NCBI GenBank assembly: GCA_021780055.1
Contig: JAJXZM010000241.1
Coordinates: 1-9,739 of the forward strand
Origin: Acidobacteriota bacterium
Lineage (GTDB): Bacteria; Acidobacteriota; Terriglobia; UBA7540
DNA length: 9,739 nucleotides
Direction: 5' to 3'
Positions 1 through 6,415 of the stretch are shown here, one piece after another. How positions within the stretch are numbered: position 1 is the stretch's first letter; every line of letters starts with the position of its first letter. A model generated the notes under the pieces. That model did not search any database. It had not been told where the DNA came from and saw only the letters and a list, made by a program, of their open reading frames with translations. Made by a program: the position numbers and the translations under genes.

Positions 1-2
1 TC

Positions 3-143
3 ATCACTGTTAATTGGAATGCCCAACAATATTTTATCCCTTACAACACCGCTGCTTTTTGGGGCTGCGTGGTTTTGTGGGCAATCGCCGGAGTCGTTCA
101 GATGGTTAGGGTGATGCTTCGCGATGTCCAGCGATTGCGCTAG
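3..143 (+). CDS. C-terminal end of an unidentified membrane protein (partial)
   Basis: An open frame enters from the left edge in frame 3 and stops at TAG 141-143, giving the last 46 residues of a protein whose start lies outside the window. Residues about 17-36 of the fragment (AAFWGCVVLWAIAGVVQMV) form one clear hydrophobic segment, followed by a short basic tail (RVMLRDVQRLR), which by the positive-inside rule would place the C-terminus in the cytoplasm. The part before the helix is polar and aromatic (WNAQQYFIPYN). I do not recognise the family. The other two plus frames have stops here, and a possible terminator follows about 65 bases downstream, which supports a real gene end. A chance open frame cannot be ruled out at this length. 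Confidence 0.45.
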   Translation: MTVNWNAQQYFIPYNTAAFWGCVVLWAIAGVVQMVRVMLRDVQRLR

Positions 144-208
144 CCATCCGCTGATTCGACCAGCGTGACGTTTTGGGGACCCATCTATGACGCGTGTGGA
201 AAATCTCC

Positions 209-235
209 CTGCCGCTGGAGGCAGCTTTTTGCCTC
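209..235 (+). terminator. Possible intrinsic terminator for the left-edge gene
   Basis: CTGCC (209-213) pairs with GGCAG (220-224) around a 6-base loop and is followed at once by C and five T (226-230). The same bases can form an alternative 6-bp stem, GAGGCA (218-223) with TGCCTC (230-235). The stem before the T run is short, so this is only a candidate. It lies between convergent genes, where a terminator is expected. Confidence 0.35.
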
Positions 236-293
236 GGCCAGCCTGGAAGCTTGTCCCCGAGCACCAGGGCGCGGTACAAAGGCTGGAATTATC

Positions 294-923
294 TTATTGT
301 CGTCTCGTCAGATTGAGGTAGCTTTCGGGGTCGTCCACGTCGAGCAGGATGCCGGAGTCGGCGACTTCTACAAACTCCGTCCGGTCGCGGTACTTGTGGA
401 TAACTGTGTCGGCACCCTGGTCGGGGCCGAGAGCGGCGATCTGACTGAACACTTCCCTGCCCACCAGCACCGGATGGCCGTGCTCGCCTCTCATTTGCGG
501 GACGATAACAGGCTTGCCTGACGACATAAAGTGTTGGATTAGCTTTTGTACGGTATCCGCTGAAATAGCAGGGTGATCTACGAGGCACAATAGAATTCCG
601 TCCGGCTCGTTTCCTGCCAGCACGCGCAACCCAGCCTGCAGTGACGAAGTCTGGCCGCGGCGGTAATCCTGATTGACCACCACTTCAACTGATGAGAGGT
701 CGATGCTCTGCTGGATCAGGTCTGCGTGGTGGCCCAGGACCACAACAACGCGCCGGACACCGGCCTTGCGCAGCGCGGCGATGATGTTTTCCAAAAAGGT
801 TTTGCCTCTATACGCGAGCAGGGCCTTGTCGGTGCCCATGCGGGAAGATTCGCCGGCGGCAAGGATGACGCCTGCAATGTTAGTAGTGGAAGAAACTGCA
901 GCGGAATCGGGACCTGCGTTCAT
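294..923 (-). CDS. MobA/MocA-like nucleotidyltransferase (molybdenum cofactor cytidylyl/guanylyltransferase family)
   Basis: A 209-residue protein of the NTP-transferase fold related to MobA, MocA and CoxI-associated proteins, which transfer CMP or GMP from CTP/GTP to molybdopterin cofactor. The nucleotide-binding signature LAAGESSRMGTDKALL sits at residues 21-36, after a short polar leader. Further family marks are NQDYRRGQTSSLQAGL (84-99), the metal-binding region CLVDHP (113-118; MocA proteins often read DQP here), GEHGHPVLVGRE (146-157) and a C-terminal LDVDDPESY (194-202). Its start codon overlaps the stop of the upstream XdhC-like gene as ATGA, with no Shine-Dalgarno of its own, so it is probably translationally coupled to it. 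Whether the nucleotide is CTP or GTP cannot be told. No molybdoenzyme structural genes are in view. The stop is TAA at 294-296, facing the plus-strand gene that ends at 143. Confidence 0.85.
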   Translation of the reverse strand: MNAGPDSAAVSSTTNIAGVILAAGESSRMGTDKALLAYRGKTFLENIIAALRKAGVRRVVVVLGHHADLIQQSIDLSSVEVVVNQDYRRGQTSSLQAGLRVLAGNEPDGILLCLVDHPAISADTVQKLIQHFMSSGKPVIVPQMRGEHGHPVLVGREVFSQIAALGPDQGADTVIHKYRDRTEFVEVADSGILLDVDDPESYLNLTRRQ

Positions 924-1744
924 GATGTTTGCTGGACTTTGGGTTTCCAGGTGAGCGAGGCGGCCGCCGGAGACACGTTCCTGCGCACCGCAATCATTTC
1001 CGCCACGATGGAGACGGCAATCTCTTCCGGCGTGAGCGCGCCGATATCGAGACCCACGGGCGAGTGCACCTGCTCAAGCCGCTCGTTTGAAACGCCCTCG
1101 CTCGAAAGGACCTTGAAGAACTCCGCCAGCTTCCGTTTGCTGCCCACCATGCCGATGTAGCGGGCTGGGGTTGTGACGGCCCAGCGCAGGCAGTCGAGAT
1201 CGCCCTTGTGGCCGCGCGTGGCGATCACGATGTAAGAGAGACCGTTGGGCTGGATCTTCGTGAAGATTTCTTCCCACGGCGCGGCGTGCGTGGCAACTGC
1301 GGAAGGAAAGCGTTCCTTATTGGCAAATGCCTCACGGTCGTCGCATACGACAATGTCGAAGCCTGCCAGGCCGGCTACCTTCGACACGTTGAGCGAAACA
1401 TGGCCGCCGCCGAATAGATAGAGCGTGGGAGTGGCGAGGATCGGCTCAATAAAGATATCCAGCGAACCGCCGCAGACCAGGCCAGTGTCCAGTTCTGGGT
1501 TGGCGTTTAGATTGAAGTGCAGTCGGCGAGGTTTCTCTTCGCGCATCACATCCTGCGCGGCAGACCAGACATCGGCCTCAACGCAACCGCCGCCAACCGT
1601 GCCCACAATCGAACCGTCATCGCGAATCAGAATTTTGGAACATTCGTAACTGGGAATCGACCCTTGCACCTGAATGATGGTTGCGAGGGCTCCCTTGCGC
1701 CCTTCATTTCGCAACTTGACGATTTCGCTGAAGACGTCGCTCAT
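920..1744 (-). CDS. XdhC/CoxI family molybdenum hydroxylase maturation protein
   Basis: A 274-residue two-domain protein. The N-terminal XdhC/CoxI domain (residues 3-100) shows LRNEGRKGALATI, GSIPSYECSK, the glycine-rich GTVGGGCVEADV (48-59) and GLVCGGSLDIFIEP (88-101). The C-terminal Rossmann-like domain begins LYLFGGGHV (108-116), with DDRE (135-138), TRGHKGDLDCLRWA (176-189), YIGMVGSKRK (196-205) and SPVGLDIGALTPEEIAVSIVAEM near the end. XdhC proteins bind molybdenum cofactor and help its sulfuration and insertion into xanthine dehydrogenase-type enzymes; CoxI-like relatives belong to CO dehydrogenase clusters. The ATG at 1744 was chosen because MSDVFSEIVKLR matches the usual N-terminus. 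A TTG at 1786 would add 14 residues, but it lies inside a promoter-like TTGACA. Its last bases overlap the MobA-like gene, so the two form an operon. Confidence 0.88.
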   Translation of the reverse strand: MSDVFSEIVKLRNEGRKGALATIIQVQGSIPSYECSKILIRDDGSIVGTVGGGCVEADVWSAAQDVMREEKPRRLHFNLNANPELDTGLVCGGSLDIFIEPILATPTLYLFGGGHVSLNVSKVAGLAGFDIVVCDDREAFANKERFPSAVATHAAPWEEIFTKIQPNGLSYIVIATRGHKGDLDCLRWAVTTPARYIGMVGSKRKLAEFFKVLSSEGVSNERLEQVHSPVGLDIGALTPEEIAVSIVAEMIAVRRNVSPAAASLTWKPKVQQTS

Positions 1745-1757
1745 AGAATTCTTTTTC

Positions 1758-1786
1758 AGGGTAAACTCAGGGGCGGACGATGTCAA
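1758..1786 (-). promoter_or_regulatory. Sigma70-like promoter for the XdhC/MobA-like pair, with very short leader
   Basis: On the minus strand TTGACA (1786-1781) is followed after exactly 17 bases by TACCCT (1763-1758). The -35 is perfect and the -10 keeps TA and the final T. A start of transcription about 7 bases on would fall near 1751, leaving only about 7 bases before the ATG at 1744. That agrees with the absence of a clear Shine-Dalgarno and suggests near-leaderless translation, though the promoter is a sequence match only. Confidence 0.45.
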
Positions 1787-1836
1787 TTACGGTCGCGTGG
1801 CGCGGCTGGTTGCATTTCACAGGCAAGGGCTCTTCA

Positions 1837-1920
1837 CGCAAAGACGCCAAGGCGCAAAGTCTCCAAACAGAAATTGCATCCTCATCAGGTTGCTGCCCTT
1901 TGCGACTCTGCGCCTTTGCG
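1837..1920. repeat. Inverted pair of 23-bp CGCAAAG repeats
   Basis: The left arm (1837-1859) begins CGCAAAGACGC and ends GGCGCAAAG. The right arm (1898-1920) is its reverse complement at 19 of 23 positions, with a 38-base loop between. CGCAAAG occurs at both ends of each arm, so each arm is itself a near-repeat. A third copy lies at 3077-3099 on the far side of the oxidoreductase gene. It looks like a dispersed REP-like or miniature palindromic element; no coding capacity is seen. Confidence 0.8.
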
Positions 1921-2008
1921 AGAGGATGCTTTTCCCTCCTGAAAGATGCAATTCCACATTCATCGGTAATTCCGCCAGGGTTTGATAACATACGGGTGAT
2001 TCATAAAC

Positions 2009-2014
2009 GGGAGG
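2009..2014 (+). promoter_or_regulatory. Ribosome binding site GGGAGG
   Basis: GGGAGG lies 6 bases before the ATG at 2021 and fixes that start. An ATG at 2016 between them reads ATG GTA TGA and cannot encode anything useful. Confidence 0.75.
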
Positions 2015-2020
2015 CATGGT

Positions 2021-3049
2021 ATGAAAGCGGTTCGATTCCACGAGCATGGCGGGTTGGATGTATTGAAATACGAGGAGGCGCCCGAGCCGCAAATCCAGCC
2101 GAACGAAGTGTTAGTGAAAGTGAAAGCCTGCGCCCTGAACCATCTGGATCTCTGGCTGCGTGCCGGCGTCCGCGCCTGGAAGTTGCCCATGCCGCGCACT
2201 GTGGGCAGCGACATCTCGGGCGAAGTTGCTCAAGTGGGCGCGCTGGTGAAGAATGCGAAGCCGGGCGACCGCGTGCTGCTGGCTCCGGGAATCAGTTGCG
2301 GGCAATGTGAGGCGTGCTGGAAGGGTCTCGACAGCGCCTGCCGCAGCTATACGCTGTTCGGCGTGATGGTGGACGGCGGCTATGCCGAGTATGTGAAAAC
2401 ACCGGAGATGAACGTTGTTCCCATTCCGGGCGACTTGAACTTTGACGAAGCCGCCGCCGTGCCGCTGGTCTTCCTTACTGCCTGGCACATGCTTTTCGGT
2501 CGCGCCCGGTTGCAGCCGGGGGAAGACGTGCTGGTCGTCGGGGCCGGATCGGGCGTGGGCAGCGCCGCCATCCAGGTGGCAAAGCTTGTGGGCTGCCGGG
2601 TGATTGCCACGGCCGGAACGGACGAAAAGCTGGCGAAGGCGCGGGCGCTGGGCGCTGACGACATCATCAATCACATGCGGCAATCCATCGCAGAAGAAGT
2701 GGCTCGGCTGACCGACAAGCGAGGCCTGGACGTGGTTGTCGAGCACGTGGGCCAAGCCGTGTGGGATGACTGCTTCAATTCGCTTGCCACCTACGGCCGC
2801 CTGGTAACGTGCGGGGTTACAAGCGGTGGTGAGGTCAAGCTGAATGTCCAGGCGCTGTTTGGTCGCCAGCGGACTGTCATGGGTTCGTTTATGGGCGGCA
2901 AAGGAGAATTGATGGACGTGCTCAAACTGATTGGCGAGCGCAAATTGAAGCCTGTCATTGATTCCGTCTTTCCGCTTGCAGAGGCCCGCGAAGCCCAGAA
3001 GAAAATGGAAAGCCGGGATTTCTTTGGGAAGATCCTGCTGCGGCCGTGA
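2021..3049 (+). CDS. Zinc-type MDR oxidoreductase, quinone-oxidoreductase-like (structural zinc only)
   Basis: A 342-residue medium-chain dehydrogenase/reductase. The GroES-like N-terminal half carries the structural zinc motif C93-x2-C96-x2-C99-x7-C107 (CGQCEAC then C). The coenzyme domain starts VLVVGAGSGVGSAAIQVAKL (170-189). The second strand ends ATAGTDEK without an acidic residue, which in this family points to NADP(H). The usual catalytic zinc ligands are not in place: the first ligand region reads ALNHLDLW (38-45), with Asn where alcohol dehydrogenases have Cys, and GHE is replaced by GSD (62-64). It is therefore more likely a quinone or enone reductase than a zinc alcohol dehydrogenase. 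Length and the C-terminal FGKILLRP are typical. It stands alone on the plus strand, bracketed by CGCAAAG repeats. The substrate cannot be deduced. Confidence 0.88.
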   Translation: MKAVRFHEHGGLDVLKYEEAPEPQIQPNEVLVKVKACALNHLDLWLRAGVRAWKLPMPRTVGSDISGEVAQVGALVKNAKPGDRVLLAPGISCGQCEACWKGLDSACRSYTLFGVMVDGGYAEYVKTPEMNVVPIPGDLNFDEAAAVPLVFLTAWHMLFGRARLQPGEDVLVVGAGSGVGSAAIQVAKLVGCRVIATAGTDEKLAKARALGADDIINHMRQSIAEEVARLTDKRGLDVVVEHVGQAVWDDCFNSLATYGRLVTCGVTSGGEVKLNVQALFGRQRTVMGSFMGGKGELMDVLKLIGERKLKPVIDSVFPLAEAREAQKKMESRDFFGKILLRP

Positions 3050-3076
3050 GGCGCGCCACAAGAAAAAGTCTCATCT

Positions 3077-3099
3077 CGCAAAGGCGCGAAGTCGCAAAG
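3077..3099. repeat. Third copy of the 23-bp CGCAAAG repeat
   Basis: This copy matches the reverse complement of the right arm at 1898-1920 at 21 of 23 positions; the two differences are an adjacent AG/GA swap. It starts 28 bases after the oxidoreductase stop codon, so the gene has a copy of the element on each side. Flanking bases also agree partly (CTCGCAAAG at the left). Confidence 0.75.
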
Positions 3100-3127
3100 G
3101 GTTGCGGGGTTAAGAGATGCGCCACCG

Positions 3128-3547
3128 TTACCCGCGCCGCAGGTAAGCGGAGATCAAAATCACAGTCATGGCAAGCCCGAAGGCGATGGAGAGCCACATG
3201 GACCGGCGCTGTCTGAACCTTTCAAAGATGCCGAGAGGAATGGTGAGGAACAGAACGATGGCGAAGACGCCGAACGCAAGGATGATCTTGATGGTCAAAA
3301 ACGTCCAATACGGGCCCCAGGGAACCAGCCAGACCAGCTTGACGTTGTAAAGGCCGGAAGCCACCAGCAGAACAATTACAGACCATGTGACCCACCGGAA
3401 CCTTCCCAGTACGGCCTTCAGCAGAGGGCCCCGCTGTTCGTCATTCAGCGCGCGCACGGAGGGGAACAGAATGAACAGAAGAAAGGCCATCCCTCCCACG
3501 CCGATGACGGCTGAACTGACATGCCCCCATTGCACGAGTGTAGACAT
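3128..3547 (-). CDS. CopD-like four-helix membrane protein
   Basis: A 139-residue integral membrane protein with four hydrophobic segments at about residues 8-30, 52-70, 82-105 and 116-136. The first helix carries WGHVSSAVIGVGGM, the pattern His then GG that opens CopD-domain and related small membrane proteins. RFRWVTWSV (49-57), LVASGLYN (61-68) and TIKIILAFGVF (85-95) also fit that group, where the conserved His may bind metal or haem. The C-terminal AYLRRG is basic. The ATG at 3547 has a purine-rich GAAGGAAGG about 4 bases upstream. It follows the dehydratase gene on the same strand after a gap of 174 bases; co-transcription is possible but not shown. A role in copper handling is an inference from the fold; no copper genes are nearby. 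Confidence 0.7.
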   Translation of the reverse strand: MSTLVQWGHVSSAVIGVGGMAFLLFILFPSVRALNDEQRGPLLKAVLGRFRWVTWSVIVLLVASGLYNVKLVWLVPWGPYWTFLTIKIILAFGVFAIVLFLTIPLGIFERFRQRRSMWLSIAFGLAMTVILISAYLRRG

Positions 3548-3721
3548 TCAACCTTCCTTCCATGAGAAATCAAGTTTCCGCTTGTTGAACCGGGGCCCGA
3601 TGACTGCTTTCACGAACTTCAGGACTGAATCATACCAGGCGCGTCAGAAGCAGCGCGCCGCCTTACCCGTTACGCAGCGGGCCGTTCCGTCGTTTTTTGC
3701 AGGCTCAAAAATGCTGCGGCC
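3548..3721. other. Gap between CopD-like and dehydratase genes
   Basis: No gene is seen. It holds a 6-bp perfect stem, GGCGCG (3638-3643) with CGCGCC (3654-3659), around a 10-base loop, but no T run follows on either strand, so it is not called a terminator. Confidence 0.4.
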
Positions 3722-4012
3722 TTATGAGTGGGTTTCGGCCAGCTTGTCGATCTGTTGCGCGAGATCAAAATCCTTCCGGGTCACGCCGCCTTCACTGTGC
3801 GTGGAAAGCGAGATGCCCACTACATTGTAATTGATGGTGATGTCCGGGTGGTGCTGCGCCTTTTCGGCCGCTTCCGCAATCTTGTTCACCAGGCTGATGG
3901 CGGGCACAAACGAGCTAAGCGGATAGCGCTTCTGAATCGACTTGCCCACATACGACCATCCGCGCATCTCTTTCAGCTTTTGCTGAATTTCGTACTTACT
4001 GAGTGCCGCCAT
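3722..4012 (-). CDS. 4a-hydroxytetrahydrobiopterin dehydratase (pterin-4a-carbinolamine dehydratase, PCD/DCoH)
   Basis: A 96-residue protein with the complete PCD signature: E50-x3-H54-H55-P56-D57, Y62, H72 and D81, all at the family spacing, and the usual leading region MRGWSYV (16-22). The enzyme dehydrates 4a-hydroxytetrahydropterin formed by aromatic amino acid hydroxylases so that the pterin cofactor can be recycled; in bacteria it is often encoded near phenylalanine hydroxylase (PhhA), which is not in this window. A longer frame reaches upstream to 4174, but the ATG at 4012 is preferred: it gives the normal family length, has AAGGAG 5 bases before it, and follows a near-consensus promoter that the longer frame would have to translate. 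The stop is TAA at 3722-3724. Confidence 0.93.
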   Translation of the reverse strand: MAALSKYEIQQKLKEMRGWSYVGKSIQKRYPLSSFVPAISLVNKIAEAAEKAQHHPDITINYNVVGISLSTHSEGGVTRKDFDLAQQIDKLAETHS

Positions 4013-4017
4013 GGCGT

Positions 4018-4023
4018 CTCCTT
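4018..4023 (-). promoter_or_regulatory. Ribosome binding site AAGGAG
   Basis: Minus-strand AAGGAG is 5 bases before the ATG at 4012 and decides that start over the longer open frame. Confidence 0.8.
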
Positions 4024-4045
4024 TCCCTCGCTTGTTTCGGACTTG

Positions 4046-4074
4046 AGTATAAAAAGGGTGGCAGGTGAAGTCAA
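4046..4074 (-). promoter_or_regulatory. Strong sigma70-like promoter of the dehydratase gene
   Basis: Minus-strand TTGACT (4074-4069), a 17-base spacer, then TATACT (4051-4046). Five of six bases match the consensus at each box and the spacing is ideal. Transcription would start near 4039 and give a leader of about 27 bases carrying the Shine-Dalgarno. No operator-like repeat overlaps it, so expression may be constitutive. Confidence 0.7.
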
Positions 4075-4269
4075 CGGAAGTTCGGGATAGAGGACAGAGA
4101 AAGCAGAGATGGACTTCCGCCTGTTTTACTCCGGTTGGGTGAATTTCGAGGATAAGAGGGCTCGCGTGCGCCATCGGGTTGCTTTGGAGATGGCGATGGG
4201 CAGGCGCTTGCGCAGCCGGAAATGCTGGTGGTTGGCCTCACTGGAAGTCGCGGGTCCAAGCCTCCAAGC

Positions 4270-6384
4270 CTAGCTAACAGGCTGCGGACTTTTCGAACCG
4301 AGCCGGTCGAGATAGTCCATTGCTTGCTGGACCCGGAGGTTCATGACCGGGTCGTCGAACAGGACCTCGGCGGGTTTCTCTTGAGGCCTTCCGACGGTAC
4401 TCTGCACAGGCTGTGACTTGAAAGTCTCCAGGAGCTTATTAAACGACGATTCAACGCGTTTGGCCGCCTGGTCAATACCGCCGCCAAGTGCCGTGTTCAG
4501 GCCGGTTTCATATTTCTTTGTGGAGTTATCCACCGCCGCGTTCGATTGCTCTGCTGACAACTGCGCAAGAGAATCAGCCCTCACCTTTTGCACCGTCTTT
4601 TCCAGCGTGCTGATCTGTGCCTGGATCGAGCTAAGGGTTCCCTGAAGCTTGCTTTGAATTAATTGCTCCTGTTGGGCAAACAGGTGTTCAACTTTTTCAG
4701 AAAGAGACTTTTCAATCGTGGCGTTTGATCGCTCCGTTGACAACTGCGCGAGGGAATTAGCCTGCTGCAATCGGATTTGTTGCAGAGCCTGCTCCAGTGA
4801 ACTGATGTGCGCCTGGATGGGGCTCAGCGCTCCCTGAAGCTTGTCGTGCACCGAATATTCTTGCTCGGCGAACAGGTTTTGGACCTTTTCGGAAAGAGAC
4901 TTCTCAAGGTTCGCGTTTGACCGCTCCGTTGACAACTGCGCAAGAGAATCGGTTTGCTTCAGCCGGATTTGCTGCACTGTCTGTTGCAGTGTACTTATTT
5001 GGGCTTGGACGGAAGTCAGTGTTCCCTGAAGCTTGTCCTGAACCGATTGCTCCTGTTGGGCGAACAGGTGTTCAACTTTTTCGGAAAGTGACTTTTCAAG
5101 AGTCGCGCTTGATCGCTCCGTTGACAGTTGCGCAAGAGAATCGGCTCGCTGCAGACGGACTTGTTGCAAAGTCTGTTGCAAAGTATTGATTTGGGTTTGG
5201 ACGGAGGTCATCGCTCCCTGAAGCTTTTCCTGAACGAAATGTTCTTGTTTGGCAAAGAGAATTTCAACCTTTTGGGAGAGTGACTTTTCAAGAGTCGTGG
5301 TCAGCGGCTCTGCTGATAACTGTGCAACTGGCTCAGCCTTCTGCTCGCGGATTTCTTGCACAGTCTGTTCCAGAGTTCTGACTTGGACCTGAAGTGAGCT
5401 TAGCGTTCCCTGAAGTTTGTCCTGAACCAGCCTCTGCTGTTCGGCAAACAGGTGGTCGACCTTTTGGCAAATAGATGTCTCCAGCCTGGATGCAGCTTCC
5501 CCAAGGCGGGGTTCCACTAATTTCTCAATTTCCGCCGGCGTTTGTAACTTAGCTCGCAACTCGGCGTCAACATGGGTGCTGACCTGGGCTCGGACGAAGC
5601 TTAGGGTTCCCTGAAGCTTGTCCTCCGCCAGCCTCTGCTGTTCGGCAAACAGGCAGTCGACCTTTTGGGAAATGGACGTTTCCAGCCTGGCTGCCGCTTC
5701 CTCGACAGCAGGTTCCACCAACTTCTCAATGTGCTCCGGGAGCTGCAATATTTCCCGGAACTGAGCGTCAACTTGGGTGCTGACCTGGGCCTGGACGGAG
5801 CTTAGCGCTCCCTGAAGCTCGTACTGAACCAACTTTTGCTGTTCGGCAAAAAGCTCTTCAACCTTTTGGGAAAAGGAGCGTTCAAGGCTGGCTACTGCTT
5901 CCTTGACGGCGGGTTCCACAAACTTCTCAATTTGCGCCGGGGAGTGCAATTTTTGTCGCAAGTCGGCGGCAACCTGGTCGATCCGGCCATCCATTATCTC
6001 ATTCTGGACCTCGTCCAAGGCGGCCTGTGCCTGCTGCCTTGCCCGTTTCGATAGTTCCTCAGTCGTCCTTATGGAAAACGCTTCAAGTTCATTGCGAAAT
6101 CGATCTTTAAGAGTTTTGATGTCCAGTGGAGGTAGGAGTGATCCGTCATCCTCAAGACCGGGAGGCAGGCCTGGAAGCTCAACCCCCGAAAGGCCGGCAA
6201 TAGCCCGCAGAACTTCGCGCATTGTCTGTTGGATTTGCTCGATATCCTGCTTCCAGGGCTGTTCAGCTTCCCTCAGCCCTGGTACGTGGTTAGTCCGGTT
6301 CGCATCTTTGGATCCGCTGCCCCTACGAACCGCGCGGAGTTCCTGGTCAAGCGAAAGTAATCCCCTCATGTTGTTGCATGCCAC
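4270..6384 (-). CDS. Long helical tandem-repeat (coiled-coil-like) protein of unknown function
   Basis: A protein of about 700 residues rich in Gln, Glu, Leu, Ser and Lys, with no signal peptide or membrane segment, so probably cytoplasmic. Residues 1-142 are unique and include a Pro/Gly linker (LPGLPPGLEDDGSLLPP). Seven tandem repeats follow: three of 66-67 residues (143-342) with an IEK-VEP insert, then four of 64 (343-598), and a broken eighth from 599. The shared core resembles EKSLSEKVEHLFAQQE, a variable stretch, then KLQGTLSSIQAQISTL. The tail (620-704) is non-repetitive and helix-prone. Similar patterns occur in apolipoprotein-like and cytoskeletal filament proteins; I do not recognise a family. 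The first possible start is GTG at 6384; ATG at 6369 is equally possible, and neither has a clear Shine-Dalgarno. The stop is TAG. Confidence 0.75.
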   Translation of the reverse strand: MACNNMRGLLSLDQELRAVRRGSGSKDANRTNHVPGLREAEQPWKQDIEQIQQTMREVLRAIAGLSGVELPGLPPGLEDDGSLLPPLDIKTLKDRFRNELEAFSIRTTEELSKRARQQAQAALDEVQNEIMDGRIDQVAADLRQKLHSPAQIEKFVEPAVKEAVASLERSFSQKVEELFAEQQKLVQYELQGALSSVQAQVSTQVDAQFREILQLPEHIEKLVEPAVEEAAARLETSISQKVDCLFAEQQRLAEDKLQGTLSFVRAQVSTHVDAELRAKLQTPAEIEKLVEPRLGEAASRLETSICQKVDHLFAEQQRLVQDKLQGTLSSLQVQVRTLEQTVQEIREQKAEPVAQLSAEPLTTTLEKSLSQKVEILFAKQEHFVQEKLQGAMTSVQTQINTLQQTLQQVRLQRADSLAQLSTERSSATLEKSLSEKVEHLFAQQEQSVQDKLQGTLTSVQAQISTLQQTVQQIRLKQTDSLAQLSTERSNANLEKSLSEKVQNLFAEQEYSVHDKLQGALSPIQAHISSLEQALQQIRLQQANSLAQLSTERSNATIEKSLSEKVEHLFAQQEQLIQSKLQGTLSSIQAQISTLEKTVQKVRADSLAQLSAEQSNAAVDNSTKKYETGLNTALGGGIDQAAKRVESSFNKLLETFKSQPVQSTVGRPQEKPAEVLFDDPVMNLRVQQAMDYLDRLGSKSPQPVS
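4591..5958 (-). repeat. Seven in-frame tandem repeats of 192-201 bp inside the coiled-coil gene
   Basis: Minus-strand units are 5958-5758, 5757-5557 (201 bp each), 5556-5359 (198 bp), 5358-5167, 5166-4975, 4974-4783 and 4782-4591 (192 bp each). A CCCTGAAGCTT-like landmark on the plus strand recurs at intervals of 192 or 201 bases across all seven. The four 192-bp units are more alike at DNA level than the first three, and an eighth unit downstream is shortened by three codons and then diverges. This looks like stepwise duplication inside the gene. Confidence 0.9.
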
Positions 6385-6385
6385 T

Positions 6386-6415
6386 GGTCAGGCGTACTGG
6401 GCGCCACGCCTGGTC
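6386..6415. repeat. Inverted repeat next to the coiled-coil gene start
   Basis: GGTCAGGCGT (6386-6395) and ACGCCTGGTC (6406-6415) are complementary at 8 of 10 positions around 10 bases. The pair lies directly before the first possible start codon of the minus-strand gene, where it could be an operator or a leader hairpin. Confidence 0.4.

Noticed and set aside
1745..1786. TTG start giving a 288-residue XdhC-like protein
   Set aside because: The TTG is the start of a promoter-like TTGACA, and the added 14 residues do not resemble the family N-terminus.
1749..1991. Small frames overlapping the CGCAAAG repeats
   Set aside because: Peptides such as those with LCAFA or APWRLCV are the usual false translations of this repeat type and are not coding evidence.
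2029..2039. GGTTCGATTCC, the T-loop consensus of tRNA genes
   Set aside because: It is the coding sequence for AVRFH at the start of the oxidoreductase; no acceptor stem, anticodon arm or D-loop is found around it.
2111..3061. 316-codon minus-strand frame
   Set aside because: It is the antisense shadow of the well-supported oxidoreductase; its His/Gln/Arg-rich composition is typical of such shadows.
3638..3659. Terminator between the dehydratase and CopD-like genes
   Set aside because: A 6-bp GC stem exists but no T run follows on either strand.
4013..4174. Extension of the dehydratase frame to 150 residues
   Set aside because: The extra 54 residues contain the near-consensus promoter and lie upstream of a good AAGGAG-ATG; the shorter form matches the family length.
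4591..5958. CRISPR or satellite-type array
   Set aside because: The periodic sequence is in frame throughout, translates to a regular protein repeat, and has no short repeat-spacer structure.
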